From the NCBI GenBank assembly GCA_016703535.1, contig JADJBV010000002.1, positions 1,736,001 through 1,800,000 of the forward strand: a DNA stretch of 64,000 nucleotides, read 5' to 3'. The notes beneath the pieces are model-generated. The model saw only the letters and a program-made list of their open reading frames with translations, was not told the origin of the DNA and did not search any database. A program made the position numbers and the translations under genes. Position 1 is the first letter of the stretch. The number at the start of each line of letters is the position of its first letter. The stretch comes from Deltaproteobacteria bacterium (GTDB taxonomy: Bacteria; Myxococcota; Kuafuiibacteriia; Kuafuiibacteriales; Kuafuiibacteriaceae). Below are positions 44,562-53,342 of this stretch, in pieces.

Positions 44562-45264
44562 CCTCCCACCCGGCGGGTGGGGTGTACGTGAAGAGGTCCT
44601 CTTTGAGGCCGGTGTTGAGGCGCGGCTCCAAAAACTTGAAGCGGTTGGTGTTGCCGGCGGTCTCGAAGATCACCGACTCCTTCACCTCACCGGTGGTGGG
44701 CTCCACCACCAAGACCAACTTCGCGTAGTTGGCGCCGGTCTTCGGCAACATCTCCAGGGCCTTCAGCCCGGCCGCGGCGCCCACGGTTTTGCCGTCGATC
44801 ACCTTGACCTCGAAGGTGTCGGTCAACTTGCCTTCACCCCAGAGGAAGCGGATCGAGCTGGAGATCTCGGCCGAGCGGAAGTTCGGATCGACGAACACCT
44901 GTTCGAACTCGGGATCGGCGACGTACAACTTCTTGCCGTCCACGACCCACAACTTCTCGACGGGCTTTTGATAGGCCCACCGCACCAAGCCGGGCCGCTT
45001 CAGCTGCAAGGTGCCCCGGGACTCGGTCTCCTGGGAGAGGGCGATCTTCCGGTAGGTCTGGATGAAGTCGGCGGTGTAGTCCTTGATGCCCTCGTAGTAG
45101 TGCTGGACCAGATCGACCAACACCGTCACCTCGTCTTTGGCGGCGGCGGCCTTGGGCGTGGCTTTGGTGGCAGTTTTGGCGACCGGCTTCGACGGGGCGG
45201 CGCCCTCGGGTTTACCGGCGCCGGCTAGGGTCAACAGCAGGGCACATCCGTAGGTCGTCAGCAT
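44548..45264 (-). CDS. lolA: outer-membrane lipoprotein carrier protein LolA
   Basis: A 238-residue periplasmic chaperone taking lipoproteins from the LolCDE complex to LolB or the outer membrane. After a signal peptide (CALLLTLAGAGKP) and an Ala/Lys/Thr-rich linker (SKPVAKTATKATPKAAAAKD), the LolA fold is clear: LVDLVQHYYEGIKDYTADF, then QTYRKIALSQETESRGTLQL, KRPGLVRWAYQKPVEKLWVV, DGKKLYVADPEF, later SIRFLWGEGKL and VLVVEPTTGEVKESVI, ending DLFTYTPPAGWEVIYR. The many lipoproteins in the window are its likely clients. The linker makes the protein somewhat longer than E. coli LolA. Confidence 0.88.
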   Translation of the reverse strand: MLTTYGCALLLTLAGAGKPEGAAPSKPVAKTATKATPKAAAAKDEVTVLVDLVQHYYEGIKDYTADFIQTYRKIALSQETESRGTLQLKRPGLVRWAYQKPVEKLWVVDGKKLYVADPEFEQVFVDPNFRSAEISSSIRFLWGEGKLTDTFEVKVIDGKTVGAAAGLKALEMLPKTGANYAKLVLVVEPTTGEVKESVIFETAGNTNRFKFLEPRLNTGLKEDLFTYTPPAGWEVIYR

Positions 45265-45365
45265 GGGCTTCGTCCTTTAACGCTCGGCACCACCAAATTG
45301 GTGCATGGGCCGAAAATCCGGAGGCCATCGGAGCACTTGAGCCGCGAACTGTCGAGCCCTCTTCG

Positions 45366-45383
45366 CTTGGGGAACGCCCCAAG
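45366..45383. repeat. perfect hairpin in the lolA-kinase divergent region
   Basis: CTTGGGG (45366-45372) and CCCCAAG (45377-45383) form a perfect 7-bp stem with an AACG loop. It lies in the 238-base region between lolA (start 45264) and the kinase gene (start 45503). It could be an operator or a leader hairpin for the kinase transcript. Confidence 0.35.
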
Positions 45384-45416
45384 TGGCTCAACGGCGCAGG
45401 AGGTGAGACTCGGGTT

Positions 45417-45432
45417 TGCAAGCTAGCTTGCA
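45417..45432. repeat. 16-base perfect palindrome TGCAAGCTAGCTTGCA
   Basis: TGCAAGCTAGCTTGCA (45417-45432) is a perfect 16-base palindrome containing the otherwise rare CTAG. It sits 71 bases before the kinase start. A related but imperfect copy, TTGCAAGCTAGGTTGCAA, lies inside the fusion gene at about 61329-61346. Two copies are too few to call a repeat family, but the symmetry suggests a dimeric-protein binding site. Confidence 0.4.
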
Positions 45433-45502
45433 CACCGGCCATTGTTTCTGCGCCCGATCCCGGGAAACTTTTGTCTGCCGGCGCGTACGACGTTGGGCAG
45501 GG

Positions 45503-46753
45503 ATGAGCGGGAGCGGTTCACCAGCGCGATTGCGGGCGGTCCCCAGTTTACCTCGGGCGACCTCGGTGTGGCCGGGCTCGATCTTGGCGGGTCGGTACAA
45601 GGTCACCGGTCGGCTCGGCGGCGGCTCGATGGGCCAGATCTACCGCGCCACCCAACAACCCGGGGGCCGGGAGGTGGCGATCAAGGTGTTGTCGTCGGAG
45701 GTCGATGGCAACGCCGAACGTTTCCGAAAGCGCTTCGTGAGGGAAGCGGCGGTGGTGGCCCGGCTCAACCACCCCAACGTCGTGGCGGTCTACGACTACG
45801 GTGAGACCGACAACGGCGACGTCTTCATGGCGATGGAGCACATCCCGGGGGCGCCGCTCTCCGAGGTGATGCGCACCCTCGGCCCGCTGCCGGTGTCCCG
45901 GGCTTTGGCGATCTCCATCCAAGTGGCGCGGGCGCTCCGCAAGGCCCACAACCACGGGGTGGTGCACCGGGATCTGAAGCCGGCCAACATCATGGTGCGG
46001 CCCGACGAAGACGGCTTCGACTTCGTGAAGGTCCTCGACTTCGGTTTGCTCAAGCTCTTTTCACCGGATCACGGCGAGGTCGAAGGCGCCTTCACCGATG
46101 AGGCCTTGACCACCGCCGGATCGTTGATGGGCACGCCGGGCTACATGGCGCCGGAGCAGGCGGTGGGGGAGGCCATCGACTCCCGGGCGGACATCTACTC
46201 TTTCGGCGTGATGATGTTCCAGATGTTGACCGGCCGCTTGCCCTTCGAGGACGAGGGCCTGGTCGAGCTGGTGACGGCCCAGGTGTTGAAGCCGGTGCCC
46301 ACCATCCGTGAGGTCGCGCCCGAGGTGGTGGTGCCCGATCACCTCGAGCAGATCGTGCGCCGGTGCCTCGATCGCCACCGCAACCTCCGTTATCAAACCG
46401 TCGACGAGTTGTTGGTCGATCTGAAGCGGGTCTGGCGCCTGGAGACCGACGAAAGTTACGGCACCGAAACCTTCTCCATCCCTTCACTGCCGGTCTTGGT
46501 GGACCTCGACGGCGCCACCGCCGAGCCCGAAGAGCGGCCCTTCGCTGAACCCAGCACCTTGTTGGTCGAGCCCCCGGTCGCGTCCCGTGGGCCTTGGGTG
46601 TATCTGGCCTTGGCCTTTTTGGCCGTCGCGATCACCTTGGGCGCTTGGATCGGCTGGGGGCCGGAGCGTCGCCCGGCCGAAGCCCCCGCCTCAGCTCCAC
46701 CCTCGGCGGCCCCCGCGCCCGCCCCCGAGGGCTACAAAGACAATCCTTATTGA
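45503..46753 (+). CDS. transmembrane serine/threonine protein kinase
   Basis: The protein has 416 residues from ATG 45503. The kinase domain (31-310) is canonical: Gly-loop RLGGGSMGQIYRA, K61 in VAIKVL, HRDLKPANIM (155-164), DFG at 179-181 and GTPGYMAPEQA; it keeps the usual HRDLKPxN, unlike the other two kinases. A short linker leads to one membrane helix (VYLALAFLAVAITLGAWIGW, about 366-385) and a brief Pro/Ala-rich tail ending YKDNPY, so no real sensor domain is outside. Four Thr/Ser-rich residues after the domain may be autophosphorylation sites. Expressed divergently from lolA. Confidence 0.92.
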   Translation: MSGSGSPARLRAVPSLPRATSVWPGSILAGRYKVTGRLGGGSMGQIYRATQQPGGREVAIKVLSSEVDGNAERFRKRFVREAAVVARLNHPNVVAVYDYGETDNGDVFMAMEHIPGAPLSEVMRTLGPLPVSRALAISIQVARALRKAHNHGVVHRDLKPANIMVRPDEDGFDFVKVLDFGLLKLFSPDHGEVEGAFTDEALTTAGSLMGTPGYMAPEQAVGEAIDSRADIYSFGVMMFQMLTGRLPFEDEGLVELVTAQVLKPVPTIREVAPEVVVPDHLEQIVRRCLDRHRNLRYQTVDELLVDLKRVWRLETDESYGTETFSIPSLPVLVDLDGATAEPEERPFAEPSTLLVEPPVASRGPWVYLALAFLAVAITLGAWIGWGPERRPAEAPASAPPSAAPAPAPEGYKDNPY

Positions 46754-46948
46754 AGGGCCGGAACGGGGCGGCCAGAGCTCCCGACCGAAAAAGGGTAAAA
46801 AACCCAGTCTCTTCATTGGCTTGCGGGATACCCATCCGGATCCACGGTCGGCGTTTCCTGGACCGCGAGCCCAAGGGAGGGCCGGGAAGTCTGGGGCCGG
46901 TTTTTTGACCGTAATCCCGTCCGGCCCCAAGGTGGGTCCTGCTCACCC

Positions 46949-49825
46949 ATGGCGAAGAAGGGCAAAAAAAAGACCTCCGAAGCACCGAACGAGAGCCAGC
47001 GGCCCGTTCGTGCACACTCCGGCGACGCGTTGCCGAGCCGCAAGCTCGAGGCCTTGGGCGTGGGCATGTTGCTCTTGGCCTTGGGCCTCTGTTTTGCGCT
47101 CTTCAGCTTCGATCCCGGTGATCGCAGCGGCGATGGCAACTTGGTGGGCCCGGTGGGCTCGACCTTCGCTCGGCTGATCTTGGGCGGTATCGGCGTCGTC
47201 GGATATTTGGCGGGGTTGGTCGCCTTGGGTTTGGCGGGCGCGACCTTGCTCGGCCGACTGCGGGTGCCGAGTTTGCTCTCGTTGCTTTCGGGTCTCGGCA
47301 TCATGGCCGGGGCCACCGTGTTGGCCCATTTGGTCGCCGGCGGCGCGGAGATCTTGGGACAACCGGCGGGTGGGGCGATCGGCGCCGTCCTCGGGGACGC
47401 GGCCCGACGGGTGGTGGGCCCGGCCGGCGCCGCCCTTTCGGCGGTGGCCTTGGTGATGTTCGGCGTCATCGGGATCTCGGATCTCTCTTTTTCGGCGGCC
47501 TTGTCCGACGGACTTGGATTCCTCAAGTTGTCGGTGATGTCGGCGGTGGGGCGGGCCAAGGTGGCCCGGGAAGCCCGGCTGATCGAACGGCAACGCGAAG
47601 AGGAACTCTACGAAGCGGCCCGGGCCCAACGGGCCCAAGCCAAGCTGGAGCAAGAGGCCAAAGAGCAGGCCCTGAAGTTGGAGCTGGAGGACAAGGCGCG
47701 CCTCGCCACCCTCAAGGCCACGGCGCGAGCCGAGGAGAAGGCGCTGAAGCGGATCGCCGGGCTGGAGGTCAAAGAACGCCTCCAAAAGGAGCGGGAAGAG
47801 AAGGAACGTCTGGCCGCCGAAGAGGCGCTACAAGCCGCCGAAGAGGCCGCCAAGGCCGCCGCGTTTTTGCCCGAACCCACCGAAGATCCGGCCGCGGTGC
47901 TCGAGGCGTTGGCGTCACCTCCGGAGGCCCGGGAGCAGCTCGCGACGGGGGTGCCGGGTCCGGCGGCCTTCGACGACGAGTCGATGCCAGCCTTGGATCG
48001 TTCGATCGCCGAAGACTCGGATCCGGAGCTCGAGGCCGAAGAGGAGGAGACCGACGATCCGGCGGAGGTCATCTCGGCCATCGATCGCCAGTCCCAGCCG
48101 CCCCGGGTCGCCAAGGTCGAGCAGGAGCCCGACACCGAACCCGACGCCAACGGCCCCTTGATCCACGAACGTAAGGTGGTGGAGGCCCACTTCGAGGACG
48201 AAGCGGTGCAACCTGCCTTGCCCCTCGAGCCGGAAAAGCCGGTTTATCAGCTGCCTCCGTTGAACCTCCTCGACTACGAAGGTGAGGCGCCCATTCCGGT
48301 CGACGGCGAGTTGTTGCGGGCCAAGGCCACCCGGCTGGAAGAGAAGCTCAAGACCTACGGCGTCGAAGGCAAGATCACCGCGATCCGCCCCGGCCCGGTG
48401 GTGACCACCTACGAATACCAGCCGGCCCCAGGCGTAAAGGTCGCCAAGATCGCCAGCCTCTCGGACGACATCGCGATGTCGATGGAGGCGGTGCGGGTCC
48501 GCATCGTGGCGCCGATCCCGGGCCGCGGTGTGGTGGGCATCGAGCTCCCCAACGACAAGCGCGAAAACGTCTACCTGAAGGAGGTCATCGCCCACGACAC
48601 CTTCAAGAAGTCGAAGTCACTCCTCACCATGGCCCTCGGCAAAGACGCCGAAGGCGACGTGCAGTGTCGTGACCTGCGGAAGATGCCTCACCTGTTGATC
48701 GCCGGCACCACCGGCTCCGGCAAGTCGGTCAGCATCAACACCATGATCTTGTCGATCCTCTACAAGGCGACCCCGGATCAGGTGAAGTTCATCATGGTCG
48801 ACCCGAAGATGCTGGAGTTGTCTTTGTACGAAGACATCCCGCACTTGTTGTTGCCGGTGGTCACCGACCCGCGCAAAGCGTCCTTGGCGCTTCAGTGGGC
48901 GGTTGATGAGATGGAGCGGCGTTACCAGATGTTGTCGGACATGAAGGTCCGCGACCTGGAGGGCTTCAACAAACGGCTGGAGCGGCTCAAAGAACACCGC
49001 GCCAAACAAGGTCAGCTGGCCCGACTCCAGGCCACCGCCGTTGAACCCGAGGTGGTGGAGGAAGGGCAGGCGCTCTCTGAACCGCCGGAGGCCGTTGAGG
49101 AACACGGTCGGATCCACGATCCGTGGCCGAACCAAGAGATCCCCGAGCCCTTGCCGTACATCGTGGTGTTGATCGACGAGTTCGCCGATCTGATGTGTGT
49201 GGCGCCCAGGGACGTGGAGATGTCGGTGCAGCGCTTGGCCCAAAAGGCTCGAGCGGCGGGCATCCACGTGTTGCTCGCCACCCAACGTCCGTCGACCGAC
49301 GTGATCACCGGCGTGATCAAGAACAACTTCCCCTCCCGGCTCTCCTTCCGGGTGAGCAGCCGGCACGACTCGTCGACGGTGCTCAACAGCCCGGGCGCCG
49401 AAAACTTGCTCGGCATGGGCGACAGCTTGTTCCTCAGCGTGGCGGCGCCCACCGCCGAACGCATCCACGGCGGCTACGTCTCGGAGGACGAGGTCGAGCG
49501 GGTCGTGGAGTTCTGGAAGAAGCAGGCCAAGCCCAAGTACGACCCGACCATCCTCCAGCGCCGGGACGACGACGGTGACGGCGAAGGGGGCATCGAACCC
49601 GAGGAGATGGACGAACACTACGATCTGGCGGTGAAGATCGTCACCGAGACCAAAAAGTGTTCGATCTCGGCGATCCAGCGGCGCCTCCGGGTTGGCTACA
49701 ACCGGGCCGCCCGGATGGTCGAGATGATGGAGATCCAAGGCATCGTGGGCCCGGCCATGGGGCCCAAAGGCGAACGCGAGGTTTTGGTGCAGTCCATGGG
49801 TCAAGACGGCCCGGCCCGGAGCTGA
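46949..49825 (+). CDS. ftsK: FtsK/SpoIIIE DNA translocase
   Basis: A 958-residue septal DNA pump for chromosome segregation. Four N-terminal membrane helices (about 32-50, 69-98, 110-130, 155-178) are followed by an unusually long charged coiled coil (about 200-300: RQREEELYEAARAQRAQAKL then EQEAKEQALKLELEDKARLA) and an acidic linker. The alpha/beta motor has Walker A GTTGSGKS (about 586-593), Walker B VVLIDEFADLM (about 740) and ATQRPSTDVITG, and the gamma winged helix (SAIQRRLRVGYNRAARMVEM) that reads polarity sequences. Length is within the family range. ATG 46949 follows the T-rich 46903-46908 patch and a 195-base gap with no other feature seen. Confidence 0.96.
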   Translation: MAKKGKKKTSEAPNESQRPVRAHSGDALPSRKLEALGVGMLLLALGLCFALFSFDPGDRSGDGNLVGPVGSTFARLILGGIGVVGYLAGLVALGLAGATLLGRLRVPSLLSLLSGLGIMAGATVLAHLVAGGAEILGQPAGGAIGAVLGDAARRVVGPAGAALSAVALVMFGVIGISDLSFSAALSDGLGFLKLSVMSAVGRAKVAREARLIERQREEELYEAARAQRAQAKLEQEAKEQALKLELEDKARLATLKATARAEEKALKRIAGLEVKERLQKEREEKERLAAEEALQAAEEAAKAAAFLPEPTEDPAAVLEALASPPEAREQLATGVPGPAAFDDESMPALDRSIAEDSDPELEAEEEETDDPAEVISAIDRQSQPPRVAKVEQEPDTEPDANGPLIHERKVVEAHFEDEAVQPALPLEPEKPVYQLPPLNLLDYEGEAPIPVDGELLRAKATRLEEKLKTYGVEGKITAIRPGPVVTTYEYQPAPGVKVAKIASLSDDIAMSMEAVRVRIVAPIPGRGVVGIELPNDKRENVYLKEVIAHDTFKKSKSLLTMALGKDAEGDVQCRDLRKMPHLLIAGTTGSGKSVSINTMILSILYKATPDQVKFIMVDPKMLELSLYEDIPHLLLPVVTDPRKASLALQWAVDEMERRYQMLSDMKVRDLEGFNKRLERLKEHRAKQGQLARLQATAVEPEVVEEGQALSEPPEAVEEHGRIHDPWPNQEIPEPLPYIVVLIDEFADLMCVAPRDVEMSVQRLAQKARAAGIHVLLATQRPSTDVITGVIKNNFPSRLSFRVSSRHDSSTVLNSPGAENLLGMGDSLFLSVAAPTAERIHGGYVSEDEVERVVEFWKKQAKPKYDPTILQRRDDDGDGEGGIEPEEMDEHYDLAVKIVTETKKCSISAIQRRLRVGYNRAARMVEMMEIQGIVGPAMGPKGEREVLVQSMGQDGPARS

Positions 49826-49859
49826 GCCACACCGCCTGGCAGAAGCTCAGGCCCACGCT

Positions 49860-49978
49860 GCACGGTCACGTGCGGTCGGACCTCCCAGCTCACCCCACAT
49901 CCACTGAGGCGCGCTGGGGGAGGCCCCCTGGGTGGGCCTTGGGCGACCCGGCCTCGTTCTGCGCCGGATCTGCGCCGG
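49860..49978 (+). other. ftsK-sthA gap with hairpins and a tandem 10-mer
   Basis: This 215-base gap holds a perfect 5-bp hairpin GCACG-gtca-CGTGC (49860-49873), a 5-bp hairpin GGGGG-agg-CCCCC (49916-49928), and a direct repeat TCTGCGCCGG-a-TCTGCGCCGG (49958-49978). Any could be a terminator or operator for the downstream sthA; none has a T-tract. No small gene was found here. Confidence 0.35.
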
Positions 49979-50040
49979 TGGGGACCCGGGCCTTACCTCA
50001 AGATCCCCAGCGGTTGGCCGAAGGGATCGGGTCGAGCCCC

Positions 50041-51498
50041 ATGCGACCTATCGAATTTTTGGTCATCGGCAGTGGTCCGGCGGGGCTACGCGGCGCCATC
50101 CAGGCCGCCAAGCTCGGCAAACGGACGGTGTTGGTGGAAAAACGCACCAGCGTCGGCGGGGTGTCGGTGCACACCGGCACCATCCCCAGTAAGACCCTCC
50201 GGGAGGCCGTGCTTTACCTCTCTGGCGTTCGGCAAAGGAGCTTTTACGGCCAGGGCCACCGGGAACGACAAGAGCTGACCATCGACGATCTCCTCCACCG
50301 GCTGGAGCACACCGTCAGCCGCGAGGTGGACGTCATTCGGGATCAGCTGCTGCGCAACGGCGTCGAGCTCTTGGAGGGCGACGCCCGGTTCGTCTCCGCT
50401 CACCAGGTTCAGGTCCGCACCCAAACCGGGTCGATGTTGGACCTGGAGGCGGAGCGGATCCTGATCGCGACCGGGACCCATCCCTATCGTCCCACCCACA
50501 TCCCCTTCGACGATCGCCAGGTGATCGACAGCGACGGGATCCTCAAGCTCGAAAAGTTGCCCCGGACCATGACCGTCGTCGGCTCGGGGGTGATCGGCCT
50601 GGAGTACGCCTCGATGTTCCAGGCCCTGGACGTGCGGATCTCCTTGGTCGACGAACGAGAGACCTTGCTCGACTTCCTCGACAAGGAGATCACCGCCGAG
50701 CTCACCCACACGTTGCGTGATCGAGGGGTGGCCTTACGTCTGGGCGAACGGGTGGCCGGCATCTCCCGGGACCCGGACGGGAAGGTCACGACTCGTTTGG
50801 TCAGCGGACGGTATCTCCGCTCCGAGGTGGTCTTGTTCGCCGCGGGTCGAGTCGGCGCCACCGCCGAGCTCAACCTGGAGGCCGCGGGCCTGGCCGCCGA
50901 CAGCCGCGGCCGGCTGACGGTGGACGCCAAGTTCCGCACTAGCCAACCCCACATCTACGCGGCCGGCGACGTGATCGGCTTCCCCAGCCTGGCCTCGACC
51001 TCCATGGAGCAAGGCCGTTTGGCCGCTTGTTTTGCCTTCCGCCACGGCGAACATCGGGCCGCCGAACTTTTCCCCTTCGGCATCTACGCGGTGCCAGAGA
51101 TAAGTATGGTCGGCGCCACCGAAGAGCAGCTGCGGGACAAAGGTGTCCCTTACGAGGTCGGGGTCTCGCGCTTTCGGGAGCTGGCCCGGGGCCAGATCTT
51201 GGGCCTGGAGAGCGGGATGTTGAAGCTTTTGGTGAGCCTCGGGGATCGCAAGATCTTGGGCGTCCACATCCTGGGTGAAGGCGCGACCGAACTGATCCAC
51301 ATCGGCCAGTCGGTGATCGCCTTGGGCGGCACCCTGGACTACTTGGTGGAGAGCATCTTCAACTACCCGACCCTGGCTGAGGCCTACAAGGTCGCGGCCC
51401 TCGACGCCTGGAATCGCTTGCCCCAACCCCAGACTCCGGCCACCACCGATCTGGAGGCGGCGCCGCCCGAGGCCACGGTGTTGGCTTTGGCCCGTTAG
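50041..51498 (+). CDS. sthA: soluble pyridine nucleotide transhydrogenase SthA
   Basis: A 485-residue flavoprotein that interconverts NADPH and NADH. It belongs to the pyridine nucleotide-disulfide reductase superfamily: FAD motif VIGSGPAGLRGAIQAAKLG, NAD motif VVGSGVIGLEYASMF, IYAAGDVIGFPSLASTSMEQ and the dimerisation domain (GVHILGEGATELIHIGQSVI then FNYPTLAEAYKVAALDAWNR). The redox-active CxxxxC is missing: the segment reads SVHTGTIPSKTLREA. This SthA feature separates it from dihydrolipoamide dehydrogenases. ATG 50041 starts right at the homology; an upstream in-frame start inside ftsK is rejected. Its stop overlaps the convergent lipoprotein gene by four bases. Confidence 0.93.
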   Translation: MRPIEFLVIGSGPAGLRGAIQAAKLGKRTVLVEKRTSVGGVSVHTGTIPSKTLREAVLYLSGVRQRSFYGQGHRERQELTIDDLLHRLEHTVSREVDVIRDQLLRNGVELLEGDARFVSAHQVQVRTQTGSMLDLEAERILIATGTHPYRPTHIPFDDRQVIDSDGILKLEKLPRTMTVVGSGVIGLEYASMFQALDVRISLVDERETLLDFLDKEITAELTHTLRDRGVALRLGERVAGISRDPDGKVTTRLVSGRYLRSEVVLFAAGRVGATAELNLEAAGLAADSRGRLTVDAKFRTSQPHIYAAGDVIGFPSLASTSMEQGRLAACFAFRHGEHRAAELFPFGIYAVPEISMVGATEEQLRDKGVPYEVGVSRFRELARGQILGLESGMLKLLVSLGDRKILGVHILGEGATELIHIGQSVIALGGTLDYLVESIFNYPTLAEAYKVAALDAWNRLPQPQTPATTDLEAAPPEATVLALAR

Positions 51499-52529
51499 CT
51501 CCCCGCGACCAGCTGGGCCACCACCTGATCGACGCCGCCGAGCAGCGCGTCCGGATCACAAGTGGTCTTGACCGAGGTGGCGCGTTCGGTGGTTTCGGTG
51601 CCGAGATCGTAGAAGGTGGTGGTCAGGGCGCAGATCTCGCCGGCCCGCAACACCCGGGTGGCCACCGTCTTTTGAGCCGCCAAGGCTCGGCCCAACTCGA
51701 TCTGGCAGCTGCTGTCGTAACAGGCCCGAAATGATTGTTGCTTCTCCGACAACAATCGAGCCCTCAGTTGATCACGGGGCACCACCCGATAGCCGAGGCG
51801 TTCGGCCAAGCGGGTGGCCAGGTAACCCGCCAACTCGCCGGGCAACGGTTCGGCCAAACCCACGTCTCCTTCGAAGTCGAAGACCGCCAACACCGGGCCG
51901 GTGCCGGGAGCCCAAGTCGGCGGCGGCAACGGAGGCCTCGGCAAACGGGCCAATACGGTCAGGACCCGTTCGCTCTTCTCCGACAGGCGGGCCCGCAGCT
52001 CCTCCAACACCGGCTGAGTCGCGCAAGAAAGATCGATCTCACCCCCGTAGTAGAGGCCGGTGAACCGCCGACACTGGGCCCGGGCGGCGGCGTCGGCCAA
52101 CACCACCCCGCTGTCGTGCCGTAGCTCGGCCCGGATGGTCACCGAGATCCAGCGGCTGTAGGTTGGCAGCCCAAAAACGGGGAGAAAAAACGGCGGCACC
52201 CAACCCCAAGCGGTGTCATCACCCCGGGCGCTGGCCTCGACCAACAGGTGCAACGTCGCGTCCGGGGCCAAAGGGTCCACCGAAAACGGCCCGTTCTCCT
52301 CCAGATCCCGCTCGACCGCGTCCTTCAGCGACTGACCGAGCAGGGGATCGTCGGCGCGCTCCAGCTCTTCGTGAAAGTCGGCGTCCACGACCTTCACCGC
52401 CGGCACCAGCTCCACCGCCACCTTCACTCGGACCGGGACTTTGGGGACGGCTTCTTGGGAGCGGTAGGCGAGGGAGGGCACCACCGTGCCGCAACCGTAG
52501 AGGCACAAGAATAGGGGCCAAACGCGCAT
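51495..52529 (-). CDS. lipoprotein with CsgG-like/kinase-associated C-terminal domain
   Basis: The 344-residue protein from ATG 52529 has a lipoprotein signal (MRVWPLFLCLYGCGTVVPS; lipobox LYGC, Cys 13). Its first half contains LEENGPFSVDPLAPDATLHL and a CSRRFTGLYY-like strand region. The last third resembles a CsgG-like domain widespread in myxobacterial secreted proteins: PVLAVFDFEGDVGLAEPLPG, YLATRLAERLGYRVVPRDQL, CYDSSCQIELGRALAAQKTV, ALTTTFYDLGTETTERATSV, ending VDQVVAQL. Such proteins often sit near Ser/Thr kinases or curli-type systems, but no partner is adjacent here. An in-frame start 88 codons upstream was rejected for lacking a signal peptide. Confidence 0.6.
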   Translation of the reverse strand: MRVWPLFLCLYGCGTVVPSLAYRSQEAVPKVPVRVKVAVELVPAVKVVDADFHEELERADDPLLGQSLKDAVERDLEENGPFSVDPLAPDATLHLLVEASARGDDTAWGWVPPFFLPVFGLPTYSRWISVTIRAELRHDSGVVLADAAARAQCRRFTGLYYGGEIDLSCATQPVLEELRARLSEKSERVLTVLARLPRPPLPPPTWAPGTGPVLAVFDFEGDVGLAEPLPGELAGYLATRLAERLGYRVVPRDQLRARLLSEKQQSFRACYDSSCQIELGRALAAQKTVATRVLRAGEICALTTTFYDLGTETTERATSVKTTCDPDALLGGVDQVVAQLVAGS

Positions 52530-52593
52530 GGTCCCTCTACCGGAGCCCAGGCCCGCCGGGCCCGTCAACGCGGGGGTCGAGGTTTGCCGGCGA

Positions 52594-53337
52594 TCACAGG
52601 CACAGCCCGAAGGCCAAGCCGACATCGGCGCAGGTGCCCAAGGTACAGTTGGGGCGGGCCAACTCGCAGGTCTGATAACACTGGCGCGGATAGGGCATGC
52701 CGTTTTGGTCCTGCAAGGTGACGCAGAGGCCACCGCGGGCGCAGCCTTCGTCTTCACAACCTTCACCGATGCCGCGGGTGCCTCGGGGACCACAGGCCGG
52801 GACGGTGCCGTACAAGGTGCAGACCTCTGCGGCTGGGCAACGATCGTCCAAGGGATCGCAGCGGGTCCCGAGGGCGAAGCAGACGCCGTACCGCTGACTG
52901 ACCGGCCCGTCCGACTCCAGGCCTACCGGGAAACACTCGTAGGCGGTGCCCGGGTCGGCTTCGTTGAGGCGCGCACACGGCACGGAGGCCCGTTGATCGC
53001 AGACCTGCCAACACTCGGCGCCTTCACCGGGCCGGAGCGGTAAACACGCCAAACCCGCCGCACAACTCACCTGTCGGTAGGTGCAGGAAGCGCCCAAGGC
53101 GGCGGTGCCGGAGCTGCAGCGGCATTGGCCTTGGTCGGGATCGACCGACCAACCGCAGGCCTCACCGACGCTGCAGCCTCCGCCGATCACCGGGTCACAA
53201 ACGCCGAGGCTGGCGTCGACGGCCCCACAGGGATCGACGGTGCCGCCATCCCCCGGGCCGGCGTCGAGGTCGGGATCGCCGCTCCCTGGGCAGGCCAGGT
53301 GGTTTGCCGCGACCAGGGCCCAGATCAGCCTTCGCAT
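52594..53337 (-). CDS. Cys-rich lipoprotein (27 cysteines), function unknown
   Basis: The 247-residue protein has a lipoprotein-type signal (RRLIWALVAANHLACPG, Cys 16), an acidic, Gly/Asp-rich spacer and then 26 further Cys (27 in all, about 11%). They are arranged in short repeating units such as CSVGEACGWSVDPDQGQCRC, CAAGLACLPLRPGEGAECWQ, CPAAEVCTLYGTVPACG and CARGGLCVTLQ. An even number after the lipid Cys fits complete disulfide pairing. This is a plan common in myxobacterial surface lipoproteins. It is separated from the histidine kinase gene by five bases on the same strand, so it may be cotranscribed. Confidence 0.65.
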   Translation of the reverse strand: MRRLIWALVAANHLACPGSGDPDLDAGPGDGGTVDPCGAVDASLGVCDPVIGGGCSVGEACGWSVDPDQGQCRCSSGTAALGASCTYRQVSCAAGLACLPLRPGEGAECWQVCDQRASVPCARLNEADPGTAYECFPVGLESDGPVSQRYGVCFALGTRCDPLDDRCPAAEVCTLYGTVPACGPRGTRGIGEGCEDEGCARGGLCVTLQDQNGMPYPRQCYQTCELARPNCTLGTCADVGLAFGLCL

Positions 53338-53342
53338 ACGGA

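Noticed and set aside
46899..46910. Gg...GGCCGGTTTTTT as a terminator before ftsK
   Set aside because: No convincing stem could be found upstream of the T-run.
49657..50040. Longer start for sthA inside ftsK
   Set aside because: Conserved homology begins at ATG 50041 and the extension lies in ftsK coding sequence.
52530..52793. Longer start for the lipoprotein at 51495-52529
   Set aside because: The extension lacks a signal peptide while ATG 52529 has a clear lipobox; it also overlaps the neighbouring gene.
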